Shown piece after piece: positions 1-12,200 of a DNA stretch of 64,000 bases. The stretch comes from Entophlyctis helioformis. Its lineage: Eukaryota > Chytridiomycota > Chytridiomycetes > Chytridiales > Chytriomycetaceae. The notes below the pieces were generated by a model that searched no databases, had not been told where the DNA came from, and was given only the letters and a program-made list of their open reading frames with translations. Position 1 is the first letter of the stretch. Each line of letters opens with the position of its first letter. The stretch spans positions 1 through 64,000 of the forward strand of contig JAHLKH010000115.1 in NCBI GenBank assembly GCA_025526915.1, given 5' to 3'. The translations under genes and the position numbers were made by a program.

Positions 1-3000
1 GCGCAAGGTCAACAAGCTCCTCGTACTCGCCGGTCTCCTCGCACATCCGGCGGAACGTGCCAACGGTCGAGTTCTCAATGAGCTCAATGGGCGATCCGTA
101 CTCGGAAACATAGCCCTTGTCGGAGCACGAGCACCTTGTCATAGTCGATAATGGTGCGCAGGCGTGAGCAATGCAAATAACCGTGCCGAGCACAAACTCC
201 TCGCGGATCGTGTTCTGGATGCGCGCGTCCGTCTCATTGTCCCACAGACGCCGTCGCCTCGTCGAGGAAGATGACGCGTGTGCGGCGGAGCAACGCCCGT
301 GCAAGGCAGAGCAGCTGGCGGCTGGCCCTGCGAGAAGTTGGCGCCGTTCTCCGAGACGGGGAAGTCGAGCGTGATGGACGATGGGTTCGAGGCGACCAGC
401 GACGAGCTGCTCTTGGCCGTTGACGAGATGGCGTCCTCCAAGTCGGCAAACGAGGGAGCTGCGGTGGTCACGACCGAGGGAACAGCAGCGGCAGTGCAGC
501 GGCCTGCTCAGACGACGAGGCGGTCTGCTGCTGGAGCGAGTCCAAGGAAGTGCACGCGGCGGAGAGCGGTCCAGAGAGCGGCATCGTCGTGCTCGCCGAG
601 CGGGTCGAGGTTGCTGCGGAGAGTGCCGGCAAACAGCACGGGGTCCTGCGGGATGATGGTCAGGCGCGAGCGGAGATCGTACAGGCCCATCTCCGAGATG
701 TCCATGTCGTCAATCTCGATCGAGCCGCCGGCCAGCGGGACAATGCGGAAGAAGGCGAGCGAGAGCGTCGACTTGCCGGCACCGGTGCGGCCAACAACGG
801 CGACCTTTTCGGCCGTCTTGACCTCGAAGCTGATGCCCTTGAGCACGTCGGGCAGGTCGGGAGCATAGCGGATCTTGACGTCCTTGACGCTGATGCGGCC
901 CTGCGAGGGCCACTCGGGTGCAGGGCGGTTGTCCGGGACAATCGAAGCAGGCTCCTGCTCAATCTGCATGTACTCCTGGACGCGCTCGACCGAGTTCATG
1001 TTCATCTCCATCTCGGCGTGCATGCGGACCGTCCACAGAAGCGCGTTGGTAAAGTCGAGCGAGTACGTGATCGTGAGAGCGGCCCAGCCGGCCGAGACGC
1101 CGCCAGAGATGACGGCAAGACCAGCGCAGAGCACGACAACGGCAGAGAGCATGTCTGTGCGGAGACACAGCCAGCGGTTGGCAGCCCAGATGTAGAAGAA
1201 CGAGCGGTGGTTGAGGTCGACCTTGTCGTTGTTCATCTGGATGAAGCGGTCCTCGCTGCCGTACGCACGGATGGTGGCGACGCCGGCAAGGGTCTCGGAG
1301 AACTGGGCGTAGATGGGGCTGCGAGAGACGGACTCGAGACGCTTGAGCTCGCGCGACGTGTTGAGGTACATGCGCGAGACCATCATGTACACGCCCATGA
1401 TCGGGATGGCGATGACGAGGAACGGCGGCGTGATCGAGCCAATGATGGAGATGATGGTCACACCCTGGATGATGCGGGCAACAAAGTTCTCAATCGACTC
1501 GATGACGGTGTTGTCGAGGTTCTCAATGTCCTTGGAGAAGCGGTTGAGAATGCGGCCGACGGGGGTGATCTCAAAGAAGCGGAGCGGGGCATGCAGGATC
1601 TTCTCGAGGAGGTTGTCGTGGACGCGGCGCGAGGCAGTGAACGAGCCGTAGAGGACGGTGATCAGCTGGATGTTGTTGGCGAGAATGACAGTGAGACCAA
1701 AGATGGCGTAGATGCCCACGTAGAACATGGACTCGGACGTGTTGGGGGCCGCAGCGGCAGGCGAGACGGTGGCGCCGCCGAGGATGCCAAACGAGCCAGT
1801 CGAGGCGGGGTTGGCAGCCGACGCGATCGAGTCGGGGCCGTTGGAGACCTGGTCGACAGCAGCCCAGATGGAGGGGATCATGAGCATCGGACATGCGGAC
1901 GCCGGCCTGAACTTCGGTGAACGTGGTCTCGGAGCCCGACGCGACGGAGCTGGGCGAGCTGCTGATGAGCGACGCGTTGACAGACGAGACGTTGCCGGCC
2001 ACGAGCGTGTTGTGGTCGGTCCAGGACTTGAGCCACCAGTCGTTGGCGAGGTTGGCGCCAGAGACCAGGAAGAACGTGAGCAGGAAGAAGGGCGAGTACA
2101 GGAAGCCACCGGCGGCAAAGAAGTACGACTTGTAGACGGCAAAGCGCACGGATCCAGTGGCCTTTTCCTCGTCCTCGACAAGGCGGCGGCCCGTGCCCTC
2201 GGCGTTGGCGACAGCGGTGCCCGTGGCAATGGCAGCGGCGGCAGCAGACGCCTCGGCCTCTTCCTCGTCCTCTTCGACGATCGTCAGGTCGAGGCCAAAG
2301 ATGCCCTCGGCGTCAATGTTCTGGGTCATCTCGAGGGGCGTGCCCTGGCAGAGCACCTCGCCGTTCTTGAGAATGCAGGCGTAGTCGGCGTACGGCAGCA
2401 CGAGGCTGACGGCGTGGCTGACGAGCACAACAGTGCGGCCGCGCATGGCGCCGAGAATGCACTGCTTGAGCAGGTGGCGGGCAGTCGGGGCGTCAACGGC
2501 CGACAGCGGGTCGTCGAGGAGCACAAACGAGGCGGGCGAGTAGGCGGCACGGGCAAGCGCAATGCGCTGCTTCTGGCCGCCGGACACGTTGATGCCCTTC
2601 TCGCCAATCTCGGTCAGGTCGCCGCCGTCGAGCGTCTCAAAGTCCTTGGCAAGAGCACAGGCGTGCACCACCTCGCGGTAGCGCTGCTCGTCGTACGGCT
2701 GGCCAAAGAGAATGTTCTCGCGGATGGTGGCGTTGAGGAGCCAGGCAGACTGGGCGGCATAGGCGACGCTGTTGGCAAGGCCCGAGACAGGGTCGACGAC
2801 GGCCTGGCGCGAGTCGGGGATGTACGCGCGGCCCTGGAGGCGTCTCATCTCTGTGGCAGTCGCGTCGTGCAGATACGCTCGTCAGTTTGATGGGATTATA
2901 TAAGCAACGCGGTACGGCAGCAAGCAAGCAAGCAAACGTACCACCAAGGAGGGCAAGGATAAGCGAACTCTTGCCAGAACCGGTGCTGCCGCAAATGACA

Positions 3001-5926
3001 GACAGGCCGCCGACAGGGAACTCAATGTCGACGTCGCGGAGAACAAAGGCAGGAGCAACCTCGCCAGAGGCGGCATCGGCCGACGAAGAGCCCGCCTCGT
3101 CCGCAGAGTCCGACGGCATGATCAGGGGAGTGCGCTCAGAGGCGGCCTTGCCCTTGCCGTCGTCCTTGGCAGCAATCTTCTTGGCCGACGCAGCAGCCGA
3201 GACGGTGATGCCCGACTCGTCAATGGGGTTGCCATCGCCAAAGTACGAGAACTTGGCGGCACGGAAACCAATCACGAGACCAAAGTCGCCGACCGTGTCC
3301 GTGTCCGACGAGCCATCGGCATCGGTGGCATTGCCAGAGGCAGCGGAGCCGTCCGCGACGTACTTTTCGAGATCAGGCTCGGCAAGGAACTCGGCAATGC
3401 GGTCGATCGAGACCTTGGCCTTGTACACCTGCATGAGCTCAGAGGGGAGGAACGAGAGCAGCTGCGAGACGACGCGCAAGAGGTTGATGGCGGTGAATGC
3501 GGTGGCGGCATCGAGGGTCTTGCCGGCAACAAGCGTGTAGACGGCAAAGGTGCCAAAGGCGACAATGAGGCCCGAGCCCGAGCCGATGTTGCCGAGACCA
3601 ATGTAGGTGCCCCAGAGGTGGAAGAGCGAGGTGAGCTCGGCCGCACGGGCCTCGGCGATCTGCTTGGCAAAGTGGTTCTCCCAGGCGAGGTACTTGATGA
3701 TGCGGATGCCCTGGAGCATCTCGTTGATGATGTTGATGCGCTTGTCGGTCTTGGACATGAGGTCCTCCTGCAGCTTGGCACTGGCCGAGCCGAGCTTGGA
3801 CGCGATGGGCGAGAAGATCAGGATGAGCGCGACACCGGCCATGGCCGACCAGCCGAGGACGCCAAAGAGACCCCAAATGGCAAAGATGACCGAGAGCGGG
3901 TCCTCCATGAAGATGTGGTGCGAGTACGAGACAAAGTTGCGGATGCGCTCGGTGTCGACGGACATGAGCGTGACGATCTTGCCGAGCGAGGCCTGGCCAT
4001 CGTCCTCCTCGCTCTCGCCGCCCTCACGCGGGGCAGAGACACCCTGGGCACGGTGGAGCGACTTGTTGTAGAGCTCGGCAATGAGAACCGAGCGCATGCG
4101 CGTGCCGACACGGCGGCCGGTAAAGTACAGCTGGCCGTCGATGATGGACTTGAGCATCGACGAGGCAAACAGGCCGGCGAGGTGGACCCAGGCGCCCCAG
4201 GCCGGGCCGTGGGTGGCGGGGTCCTGGATGTGGCTGACGATGCGGAAGAGGAAGAAGGGGCCGGCAAAGATGAGCACACACGACAGGAATGCGGTGCAGG
4301 TCTGGAAGATAAAGAGAGGGAGGACGAGAGTGATCAGGTTGCTGAGGAGCGAGGCGTTCTTGTGCTTCATCTTGAGCTCGTTGAACTCTCTGATGAGGGT
4401 CTCGGTCTTGTCGCCGTCGATCATGTCCCAGACATCCTCCTGCTCCAGCGGGCGGCGGTTGCCCAGGGCGACGAGATCGTTGAGCCACGAGAAGGTCAGA
4501 CGCGAGATGACGGACGCGCCGCCCTCGGGAGAGATGCCCTGCTCGGCCATCATGCGGGCGTTGGAGAAGAAGCCACGACGAGGACAAGGATGACGGCAAG
4601 AGCGATGCAGGCAGCAGGGAAGGCGATCGTGGGCACGAGGAGAATGGCGGGGAAGGAGACGACGGCGCCCGAGGCGATGATGTCGTTGACGACGGAGCTG
4701 ATGCTGAGCGCATGCGAGGCGATGATGAGCAGCAGGGCGAGGAAGACGGAGAGGAAGCCGCCTTCAAAGGCGACGTTGGTGCGCGAGGCGACGGGGAAGA
4801 CGCCAACGAGGGCGAGCTGTGGGCGAGCAAGTGTGGCCGAAAGGAGTGGCCGAGGCAAGACCGAAGAAGGACCGAGGCGAGGCCGGAAAACAGGAGCGGG
4901 TTGGTGATCATGTGGTGGCAAGGAGCAAAGATCGTTGAGGTGCAAGAGGCCGTGGCGAGGGGCGGATGGCACGAGGGGGGAGCAGACAGATTGACGTGCA
5001 GAGACGGGCAGGCCGAGATGGGCGGGATGTGGTGATGGGGAGCGGTAGCAAGGAGCGGCAAAGGCGGCGGCGTAGGCGGCGGCGTAGGCAGCAGCGTGAG
5101 TGGTTGGTGGAGCAGCCGGTGCACGAGCGGGCACAGGGGGCGGCGTGGATGTGGAAAAATAGACGGGCGGGCGAGGAGCGATTCGCAAAAAATGAGCCCA
5201 GTGGAAGGCGCATGATGAGGAAGGAGAGAGCCCACAGCGAGACACAGCGAAGCCAGGCGATAAGACGCAAGCAGAGCGGGGCGGGAGGCGCAAGGTCAGC
5301 AGAGTGTCGCAGTGTAGAGAGCGAGGGGGGCGGTTGGAGGTGGTGCACAGCGGTGCACAGCGGTGCACAATGGGGGGCCAGATGGAGGGGTGGATACGCC
5401 GTGACGGCGATGACTAAGATGACAACAATGATGGCGATGGCCACCACGGCGGCGGTGATGGCCAAGATGGACGGACGGCCGGCCGGCGAGGGGAAGGCAG
5501 ACAGACGGGCAGGCAGACAGACGGGCAGGCAGACAGGATAGAGCGCAGACGTACCCAGGCGGCGAGGTTGAGGATGTGCGGCACAAGGACCACGGCGGGA
5601 TCGGCAGCGTGCAGGTACAGCGACACGGCCGACAGCACGGCAGCCACGATGGACAGCAGCACGCCGGCGCCGTTGATGGTGCGCAGGCGGGCGGCCAGAC
5701 GCACGAGCTGCTGGCGGGTGGCGGGCGAGCGGGACGCAGGCGGGAAGGCGGCCGAGGCGGCGGCGGCGGCGGCAGTGCCGGGCGTGGGCAGCGAGTCGGG
5801 CAGCGGCTCGTAGCCCGAGTCGATGCGCAGCACGGGGAACGAGTTGCAGAAGGCGGCGGCGGCGGGCAGCAGCACGACCGGGCCGGCAGCGACGAGCAGG
5901 GCGACGGCCTCTGGCGGCAGCGACAT
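1..5926 (-). CDS. ABCC/MRP-type ABC transporter, 3' end cut by the window edge, multiple frameshifts
   Basis: Full-size ABC exporter of the MRP/ABCC type, expected to move organic anions or glutathione conjugates across the vacuolar or plasma membrane. Exons seen: 5926-5555 (N-terminal membrane segment), 4816-2942 and 2850 to beyond base 1; introns are 4817-5554 and 2851-2941. Order of parts: hydrophobic N terminus, TMD1, NBD1 (Walker A GSTGSGKSS near 2985; signature NVSGGQKQRIALARA near 2560; LLDDPLSAVDA), acidic linker, TMD2, NBD2 (Walker A GRTGAGKST near 780; signature NFSQGQ near 320; FLDEATAS near 260). The C terminus lies outside the window. Reading is broken by about seven one-base indels (near 120, 142, 240, 325, 470-545, 1890 and 4575), five to six of them within NBD2. 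Amino-acid conservation continues across every break, so consensus error is likely, but a decaying gene is not excluded. Substrate unknown. Confidence 0.9.
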
Positions 5927-6340
5927 ATTAAGTTACGAGGGTTTGCGGGATGTGGGGCAACAATAAGATAATGCGCGTGCGTTGATGTGGAAGACGCTCG
6001 CAGACACAACCAGCGACACAACCAGCGACAAATTTTGTGCAAACAAACAGTCGTTGTTGTTGATGTTTGGGGCGTGTGTGGGGGGAGGATCGAGTGTGTG
6101 AGAGGACGATCGTGCACTCGAAGGCAGATGCAGTGCAACTGCGTGCATCTGTCTGCACCTGCGTGCATCTGTCTGCGCTCGTGGCCCGCGTTGGAGGCTG
6201 CGAGTGGCTGGATTCCACGTGACCGCGCGTGACTGCGCGTGACCGCACATGACCGCGCGTGACCTTGAACGGCACCACCGGCGGCCGCACCAACGATCAC
6301 GGCGACCGCACAACCACAACCAACAACGCCAACAACGGCC
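5927..6340. promoter_or_regulatory. Divergent promoter region between the ABCC transporter and MVD
   Basis: The 414 bp between two divergent start codons contain no gene. At 6216-6266 there is a tight cluster of the octamer CRCGTGAC: one CACGTGAC, three CGCGTGAC and one CACATGAC on the plus strand, spaced about 10 bp. Just upstream, at about 6140-6178, GTGCATCTGTCTGC is repeated. Periodic octamers next to a start codon look like clustered binding sites for a bHLH-like factor. That is inference; no factor is known. Confidence 0.45.
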
Positions 6341-7672
6341 ATGACCACGACCACGACCACGACGGCCACGACCACGACCGACGACGGCCGCGAGGTGACG
6401 TGCTCGGCGCCCGTCAACATCGCCGTCATCAAGTACTGGGGCAAGCGCGACACGGCGCTGCTGCTGCCGACCAACTCGTCGCTGTCGGTGACGCTGTCGC
6501 AGGACCACCTGCGCTCGACCACGACCGTGCGCTGCTCGCCCGCCCTCGCCCGCGACCGCCTCTGGCTCAACGGCGTCGAAGAGAACATCGCCGCCTCGCG
6601 CCGCCTGCGCAACGTGCTGGGCGACGCCCGCCGCCTGCGCGCCGCCGCAGAGGCCGCCGACCCGGCGCTGCCCGTGCTGTCGACGCAGGCGCTGCACATC
6701 GCCTCGCGCAACAACTTCCCGACCGCCGCCGGCCTGGCCTCGTCGGCGTCGGGCTTCGCCTGCCTCACGTACGCCCTGTACGCCCTGTTCGACCTGCACG
6801 CCGCCGCCGCCGTGTCGCTCTCCGACGTCTCCAAGCTCGCCCGCGTCGGCTCGGGCTCGGCCTGCCGCTCGCTGTTTGGCGGCTTCGTCGCCTGGGACAT
6901 GGGCGTGCGTCCCGACGGCGCCGACTCCATGGCCGTGCAGATCGCCCCCGAGGCCCACTGGCCCGACATGGAGGCCCTCATCCTCGTCGTCTCCGACGCC
7001 CGCAAGGACACCGGCTCCACCGAGGGCATGCAGCTCACCGTCGAGTCGTCGCCGCTGCTGCAGCACCGCATCGCCCACGTCGTGCCCGCCCGCATGCAGC
7101 GCATGATCCGCGCCGTCACCGACAAGGACTTTGACGCCTTTGCCGAGATCACCATGGCCGACTCGAACCAGTTCCACGCCGTGTGCCTCGACACCTTCCC
7201 GCCCATCTTCTACATGAACGACATCTCGCGCGGCATCATCAGCCTCATCACCGCCTACAACAACCTGTTCCTGTCCGCCCCGGCCCCCGCCGGCTCCGAC
7301 GCCACGTCCACGCGTCGCGGCTACCGCGCCGCATACACCTACGACGCCGGCCCAAACGCCGTCCTCTACATCCGCCGCGAGCACGTGGCCGAGGTCGTGG
7401 CCCTCATCAACCACTTCTTCCCTGCACCCGCCGGTGCCTCTGACGAGTACTACGGCCGCGCCGCTTCGTTCATGAGCGAGTCCGAGACGGCCCGCGTCGT
7501 TGCCGATCTGGCTGCCAAGATCTCGGCCAACGCGCCTGGCTTCGCCACTCCCTACCCGGCTGGCTCGCTGCGCCGCATCATCAGCACCCACGTCGGCGAC
7601 GGCCCGCGTCTGCTGGCTACCGGCAACGATGCCGAGATCTCGCTCCTTGACGCTCAGGGCCTGCCCAAATGA
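6341..7672 (+). CDS. ERG19: Diphosphomevalonate decarboxylase
   Basis: Converts mevalonate 5-diphosphate to isopentenyl diphosphate with ATP, the last step of the mevalonate pathway feeding sterol and prenyl synthesis in the cytosol. Intronless frame of 443 aa, longer than yeast Erg19 (about 396 aa) because of a Thr-rich start and a C-terminal extension. Family signatures: APVNIAVIKYWGKRD near residue 24, the GHMP-kinase ATP loop FPTAAGLASSASGF near residues 126-139, then GSGSACRS and SDARKDTGSTEGM. The start is the first ATG of the frame; the first dozen residues come from an ACGACC-type tract and are nearly all Thr. It is transcribed away from the ABCC gene and converges with the kinase gene, with about 80 bp between stop codons. 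Confidence 0.96.
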   Translation: MTTTTTTTATTTTDDGREVTCSAPVNIAVIKYWGKRDTALLLPTNSSLSVTLSQDHLRSTTTVRCSPALARDRLWLNGVEENIAASRRLRNVLGDARRLRAAAEAADPALPVLSTQALHIASRNNFPTAAGLASSASGFACLTYALYALFDLHAAAAVSLSDVSKLARVGSGSACRSLFGGFVAWDMGVRPDGADSMAVQIAPEAHWPDMEALILVVSDARKDTGSTEGMQLTVESSPLLQHRIAHVVPARMQRMIRAVTDKDFDAFAEITMADSNQFHAVCLDTFPPIFYMNDISRGIISLITAYNNLFLSAPAPAGSDATSTRRGYRAAYTYDAGPNAVLYIRREHVAEVVALINHFFPAPAGASDEYYGRAASFMSESETARVVADLAAKISANAPGFATPYPAGSLRRIISTHVGDGPRLLATGNDAEISLLDAQGLPK

Positions 7673-7752
7673 GCGACTCTTGCCACAAATACATGTCTGT
7701 TATTTTTGCATTACACACACTACCATCCTCGTTGCTGTTGGCTCTGGCCACA

Positions 7753-9181
7753 CTATGTCCATTTGCCAGTCACAAACGACCACAGCGACGACGACGACGA
7801 CGACAACGACGTGTCTGGTTGGCCACGCTTGTGGCTGTCCATGCGATCGCGCAGCCACTCTATGCGATCCATGTACGACCGAATCTCTGTCCGCAGACCC
7901 GTCAACACCTGCTGTTGCTGCTGCTGTACACTCACTGGCACAAGCCCTGGCACAAGCCCAACCCACGGCCCCGGATCCGCCGCCTGCACATACGCCAGCA
8001 AATGCGCCACACCTTCCATGTACGCGTCCACAGCCTCGCGCATCTTTTGCACATCCCCGCCGCCTCGCACGCCGCACTTGTCGGCCGCCAATGCGCGCTT
8101 CACATACGCCATCCCGCACTCTCTCGACTCCTCGCCTGGCACATGCGCCAGATCCACCACATCATGCCCAAACAGCTGGCTGAATCCCATCCGCTCTTCC
8201 ACGTTGACCACCAGCAGCCCCTCTGCCAGCTCAACAACCCCCGCCGGCACGCGACGCCGCTCAACCACCTCGCTCGGCACGCGTACGCGCTCGAGAGGCT
8301 GTCCGCCGCCACCGCCATCAATCCTGTCGGGCAGCCGTCCTACAATCATCTCGTACAGAACCACGCCGACTGACCACAGATCCGATCGCGCGTCATAGAC
8401 ACCCGTGTGCACTTCCGGCGCCATGTACCCCGGCGTGCCCACAACATGGTCTCTTTGTCTCGCTGTTCGGCCTTTACCCTCTTCGCTGTCACCGCCGCCA
8501 TCGCCGTCGCCGTCGTCGTCATCACCGACCCCACGACCGTCGACAGCGACCCCGAAGTCGCAAATCTTGAACACTGGTGCACCGCAGCCGCTCACGCTCG
8601 CGCACACGACCACGTTCGACGGCTTGATATCGCAGTGCCGCACGCCTTGCTGGACGCAGTACGCCAGCCCGCTGACCATGTGCCGCAGGATGTACGTGGC
8701 CGCGGTGACCGGCAGCGCGTGCGTGCGGTGCGTGCGGTGCAGCAGGTCGGCCAGCGATCCGTGCGCGGCGTGCTCGAGCACGATAAAGACGGTGTCGGAT
8801 GTCCACTGGGCAGCCGCACTGGCGTGTCAGTCGGACGCTTGACGCAGAAACAGACAGACAACCATAGGCGGCGACGCTGGACATCCAGAGCCATACCTCG
8901 ACGTCCAGGTAGCGGATAATGTGTGGATGCGACAGCCGACGCAGCAGCGAGATCTCCGTGACGAGGCGGGTCGCCGCAGCCGTGTGCGACAGCAGCCGCT
9001 GCTTGGCCACGGCCTTGATGGCCACGTGCGTCGGAGGGCCGTGCGGCAACGGGTGCTTGGGCGTGGCCAGATACACCGTGCTTGTGGCGCCAGTCCCCAG
9101 CCGACGCAGGCACCGGTACGACGGTGGCTGCGGCAACGGCACCACGCGCGGATGCAGCACACGGTTCACGCTGTCGGCCAT
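7753..9181 (-). CDS. ULK3-like serine/threonine kinase with C-terminal MIT-like domain
   Basis: Protein kinase of 445 aa from two exons (9181-8897 and 8805-7753; intron 8806-8896, 91 bp, phase 0). Visible motifs: glycine loop GTGATSTV near residue 31, VAIKAVAK, catalytic HCDIKPSN near residue 154 (Cys in place of the usual Arg of HRD), DFGVA, the APE region GTPGYMAPEV, and SDLWSVGVVLYEM. A Gly/Asp-rich insert follows the DFG motif. The tail from about residue 345 holds an MIT-like helix pair (AYVKRALAADK and VDAYMEGVAHLLAYVQ), as in ULK3 and SNF7-binding proteins, then a short polyQ and an Arg-rich helix. Kinase plus MIT suggests ESCRT, abscission or autophagy roles. The missing HRD Arg suggests weak dependence on activation-loop phosphorylation. 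Subfamily assignment is inference. Confidence 0.8.
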
Positions 9182-9269
9182 CTGGGCAAGCTCCGCATTC
9201 AAGATGCGTGGTGCGCGGTGCGTGTTTCCCCCTGTAAAGCCAAAAGGGCCAATGCTCGCTCATCATGGT

Positions 9270-12200
9270 TTATTTCGTCACGGCATCGCCGCCAACAGAT
9301 CCACTCCCGCCACTCCCGCCACTCGCGCCAGCGGCTCCGCTCGTCGGCCCGTCGCGCTCAACCGTCCGTGTGATGACCTTGGCCTGCGATGCCAACGTAT
9401 GTGCATTGGCAAGGCGAGCAAACACGTCCAGACCTCCCATGGTGCTCGCCATCCCGCTGCCGCCACTGCTGCCACCGCTTGCACCAGTCCCGAGCCCCAG
9501 CGAGCCCACGCTGCTATTCGCGCTCGACGTCCATCCAGCCGCCGCTGCAGACGGCACGCCGATCGCGGCCCCATCACCCACAGACTCGGTGCGTCCCAGC
9601 GACACGGCCGACCGCAACGAGGCGGACGAGGCCGTGCGTCCAAGCTGGCTCGATCCCGTCGTGATCCACGACCCTTCGACGCTGCCACCCGCACTGCTGC
9701 TACTGCTGATGCCGGTGCTGCCCATGCTGCCACTCACGCCGCCGCCCGACACGAGCTCAAGCACAGACGTGCTCCACAGCGACCCAGACGGTCCAGGAGC
9801 CGTGCCTTGCTCGTGGCCGCCCATCGGCTCGCTCTGCATGCGCGATTGGGGCGGCTGCCGCACAGGCGACGACGACAGCCGGTGCTTGAGTTCTCGCGAC
9901 GAGCCGCCAGCAGACGACGATGACGACGAAGTGAACGCCGAGCCGTACGCAGCGACTGCGCTTGCAGTGCCAGCAGAAAAGGATGTGGCCGACGAGCCCC
10001 CGCCATACGCGTCAAGCGCCGACGCGATGCCGTTGTGGTGGATGTCCGTGCCGTCTGGCACAGCGCCGTGCCGGTGGGTAGACACGGAGAGGCTGTTGGA
10101 CCGGCGAGACCGCCCAGGCCCGAGCCCTTGCGGCTGGCCTTGCTGGCCACTGTTTGCAGACGACCCAGCGGACGCGTTGGCAGCCGATGCGGTCGATGTG
10201 GTCGACATTGGCAGTGGCAGTGGCAGTGGCGGCGGCAACGAGGCGTCCAAGCCAGCAAGCGACCGGCCGCGCACAGGCGACAGATCCCGCGGCCGGTGCT
10301 GTCGCTGCCCGACGCTGCCAACGCTGCCTGCACTGCCGGCAAGGCCTGACCCAGCAGGCGGCAGCGGCGGCTGCTGGCTCGAGTCCCACGACGCCGACAG
10401 CGGCGACGGGTCGGCCAGACTCACGCCCGACATGCCGAGATCCGGCGTGGGCGATCTCGCAGACGCAGCGCGTTCGCCGCGTGACAGAAGGCCCGACGCG
10501 CCGCCGCCACTGCTGTTCGAGGTGCTCTTGCGCGTGGGCGACACCGACGCGCGGCTGTTCATGGACGTGGTGAACCGCCGCATAGGAACCGGCCGCGTCG
10601 GGCTCTTGGACTCGCGGCTCGGCGGCCCCTGGGCGAGCGTAGGCGTCGACACGCGCGACTCGCTGCCGTCCGCCAGCACGGCGTCCACCAAGGTCTTGCT
10701 GCGGCCGGTCCGCAGCGGCGGTGGCTGTCCACGCGGCCGCCGCCCGTCCGTGTCGGGGCCGTCATCGGTCGGCAGGCTCCGCTCGTCCATATCCGCCGGC
10801 CCTTGCTGCGCTGCCGACACCGGGATCGGCGGTGCGGGCGGCCGCGTCCACGCGCTCCACGCACGATGCTCCTCGTCGTCGCCAAGCATCTCGCCGCTGC
10901 GGCCGTCGCCAACATCCTCGTCGTCATCGCCGTCGCCGGACAGCAGCGTGACCGACACGCCGTCCAACGACCCGCCTGATCGCGCCGCCGCCACCGCTTG
11001 CCCGCTTGCACGCACAGCCGCCTCGGCCTCGCGCCGCTGCTGCTCAATCACCTGCGACTGCGACAGCGCGGCCGTGCGCAACACCTCCACCATGCGCTTC
11101 AACTCGGACACGACATTCTCGCGCTCCTCGCTGCGCACAGCAGCGTCCTCGGCCGCCACACGGAGCCCAACGACATCGTCCAGCACAAGCCCAATCACCG
11201 CCTCCATCTCCAGCCGGTCCAACGACCGCATCAGGTTGAGCGCATTGTCCCACGACAGGTCAATGCCGCCGCCGCCACTCGACGGCATAATCACATCGCC
11301 GCCGTCATCCTCGACGACCGTGGCGTGCATGCGAAGAAGATCCTCCAGCCCGCTCATGCGCACGTCGATGCCGCCAATCTCCACATCAATCGCCTGCAGC
11401 CGCTCGTCCATGTACTGCGGCGCGCTCGCGTCGTACAGCCCCGTGCGCTCGTACTCGGCCTGCACGACGCGGTTGCGCTCGGCAATGAGCTCGCGCTGCT
11501 CGCCCAGTAGCCGCTGGCGGACCGCCTTGAGATCGTCGAGCGCCGCTTGCGTGCGCCGCACGAGCACACACGTCGCGAGCTCCTTGTCCACCATCTGCTT
11601 CTTGAACTGCGCTCGCACTTGGATCGACGGCTTGGCCATCAGCGCGAGCGAGTCTGACGCGGAGACCTTCATGGGCGACCCCACGCCAGCGAGGAACTCG
11701 CTCACTTCGGTGCCAGAGAGCACGCGACGCATGCCGCCGCCACCACCACCACTACCATGGCCGCCGTGGGTGTTGCTGCCTGCTCCACCGTCGCGATCAC
11801 GGTCGCGTGCAGTGCCTGGTCGCGTGCTCGCGTTGCTTCGCTTGCCGCTCGGCGACGACGAGCCCGACGCACCGCCCGCACTGCTGCCGACCATCTTAAA
11901 CACACGGTTCGGCGTCGACGATCGCTTGAGGAGCTGCAGGACGTTGCGGAGCTTGGACTGCGACTTGGCGACCTCCTCGTTACGCTTCTTGAGCATAACG
12001 CGCTGCAGTTGGTTGCTGCGTTCCAGACGCTTGGTGGCCTCGGCAGCAGCGCGTTCCTTGCGTCTCAGCCGAGCAATCTCGCGTTGTGAGGCGGTCGACA
12101 TGTCACGGTTGCGCTGAGCCTCTTTGCGGAGTTCCTTGAGCATCCGTGCCTTTTCGGCTGTGATGTGCCAACCGCATTCCATCCCATTCCATTCCAGTCG

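Noticed and set aside
550..1920. A 456-residue plus-strand frame opposite the ABCC gene
   Set aside because: Antisense to TMD2/NBD2; Asp/Arg/Val-rich composition typical of shadow frames.
5296..7206. Long minus-strand frames opposite MVD
   Set aside because: Antisense shadow of a clearly conserved enzyme; no family resemblance.
9265..12117. A 950-residue open frame on the plus strand
   Set aside because: It is the exact antisense of the kinesin-4 last exon. Its Pro/Ser/Arg-rich product has no domain and arises from GC-rich codon bias.
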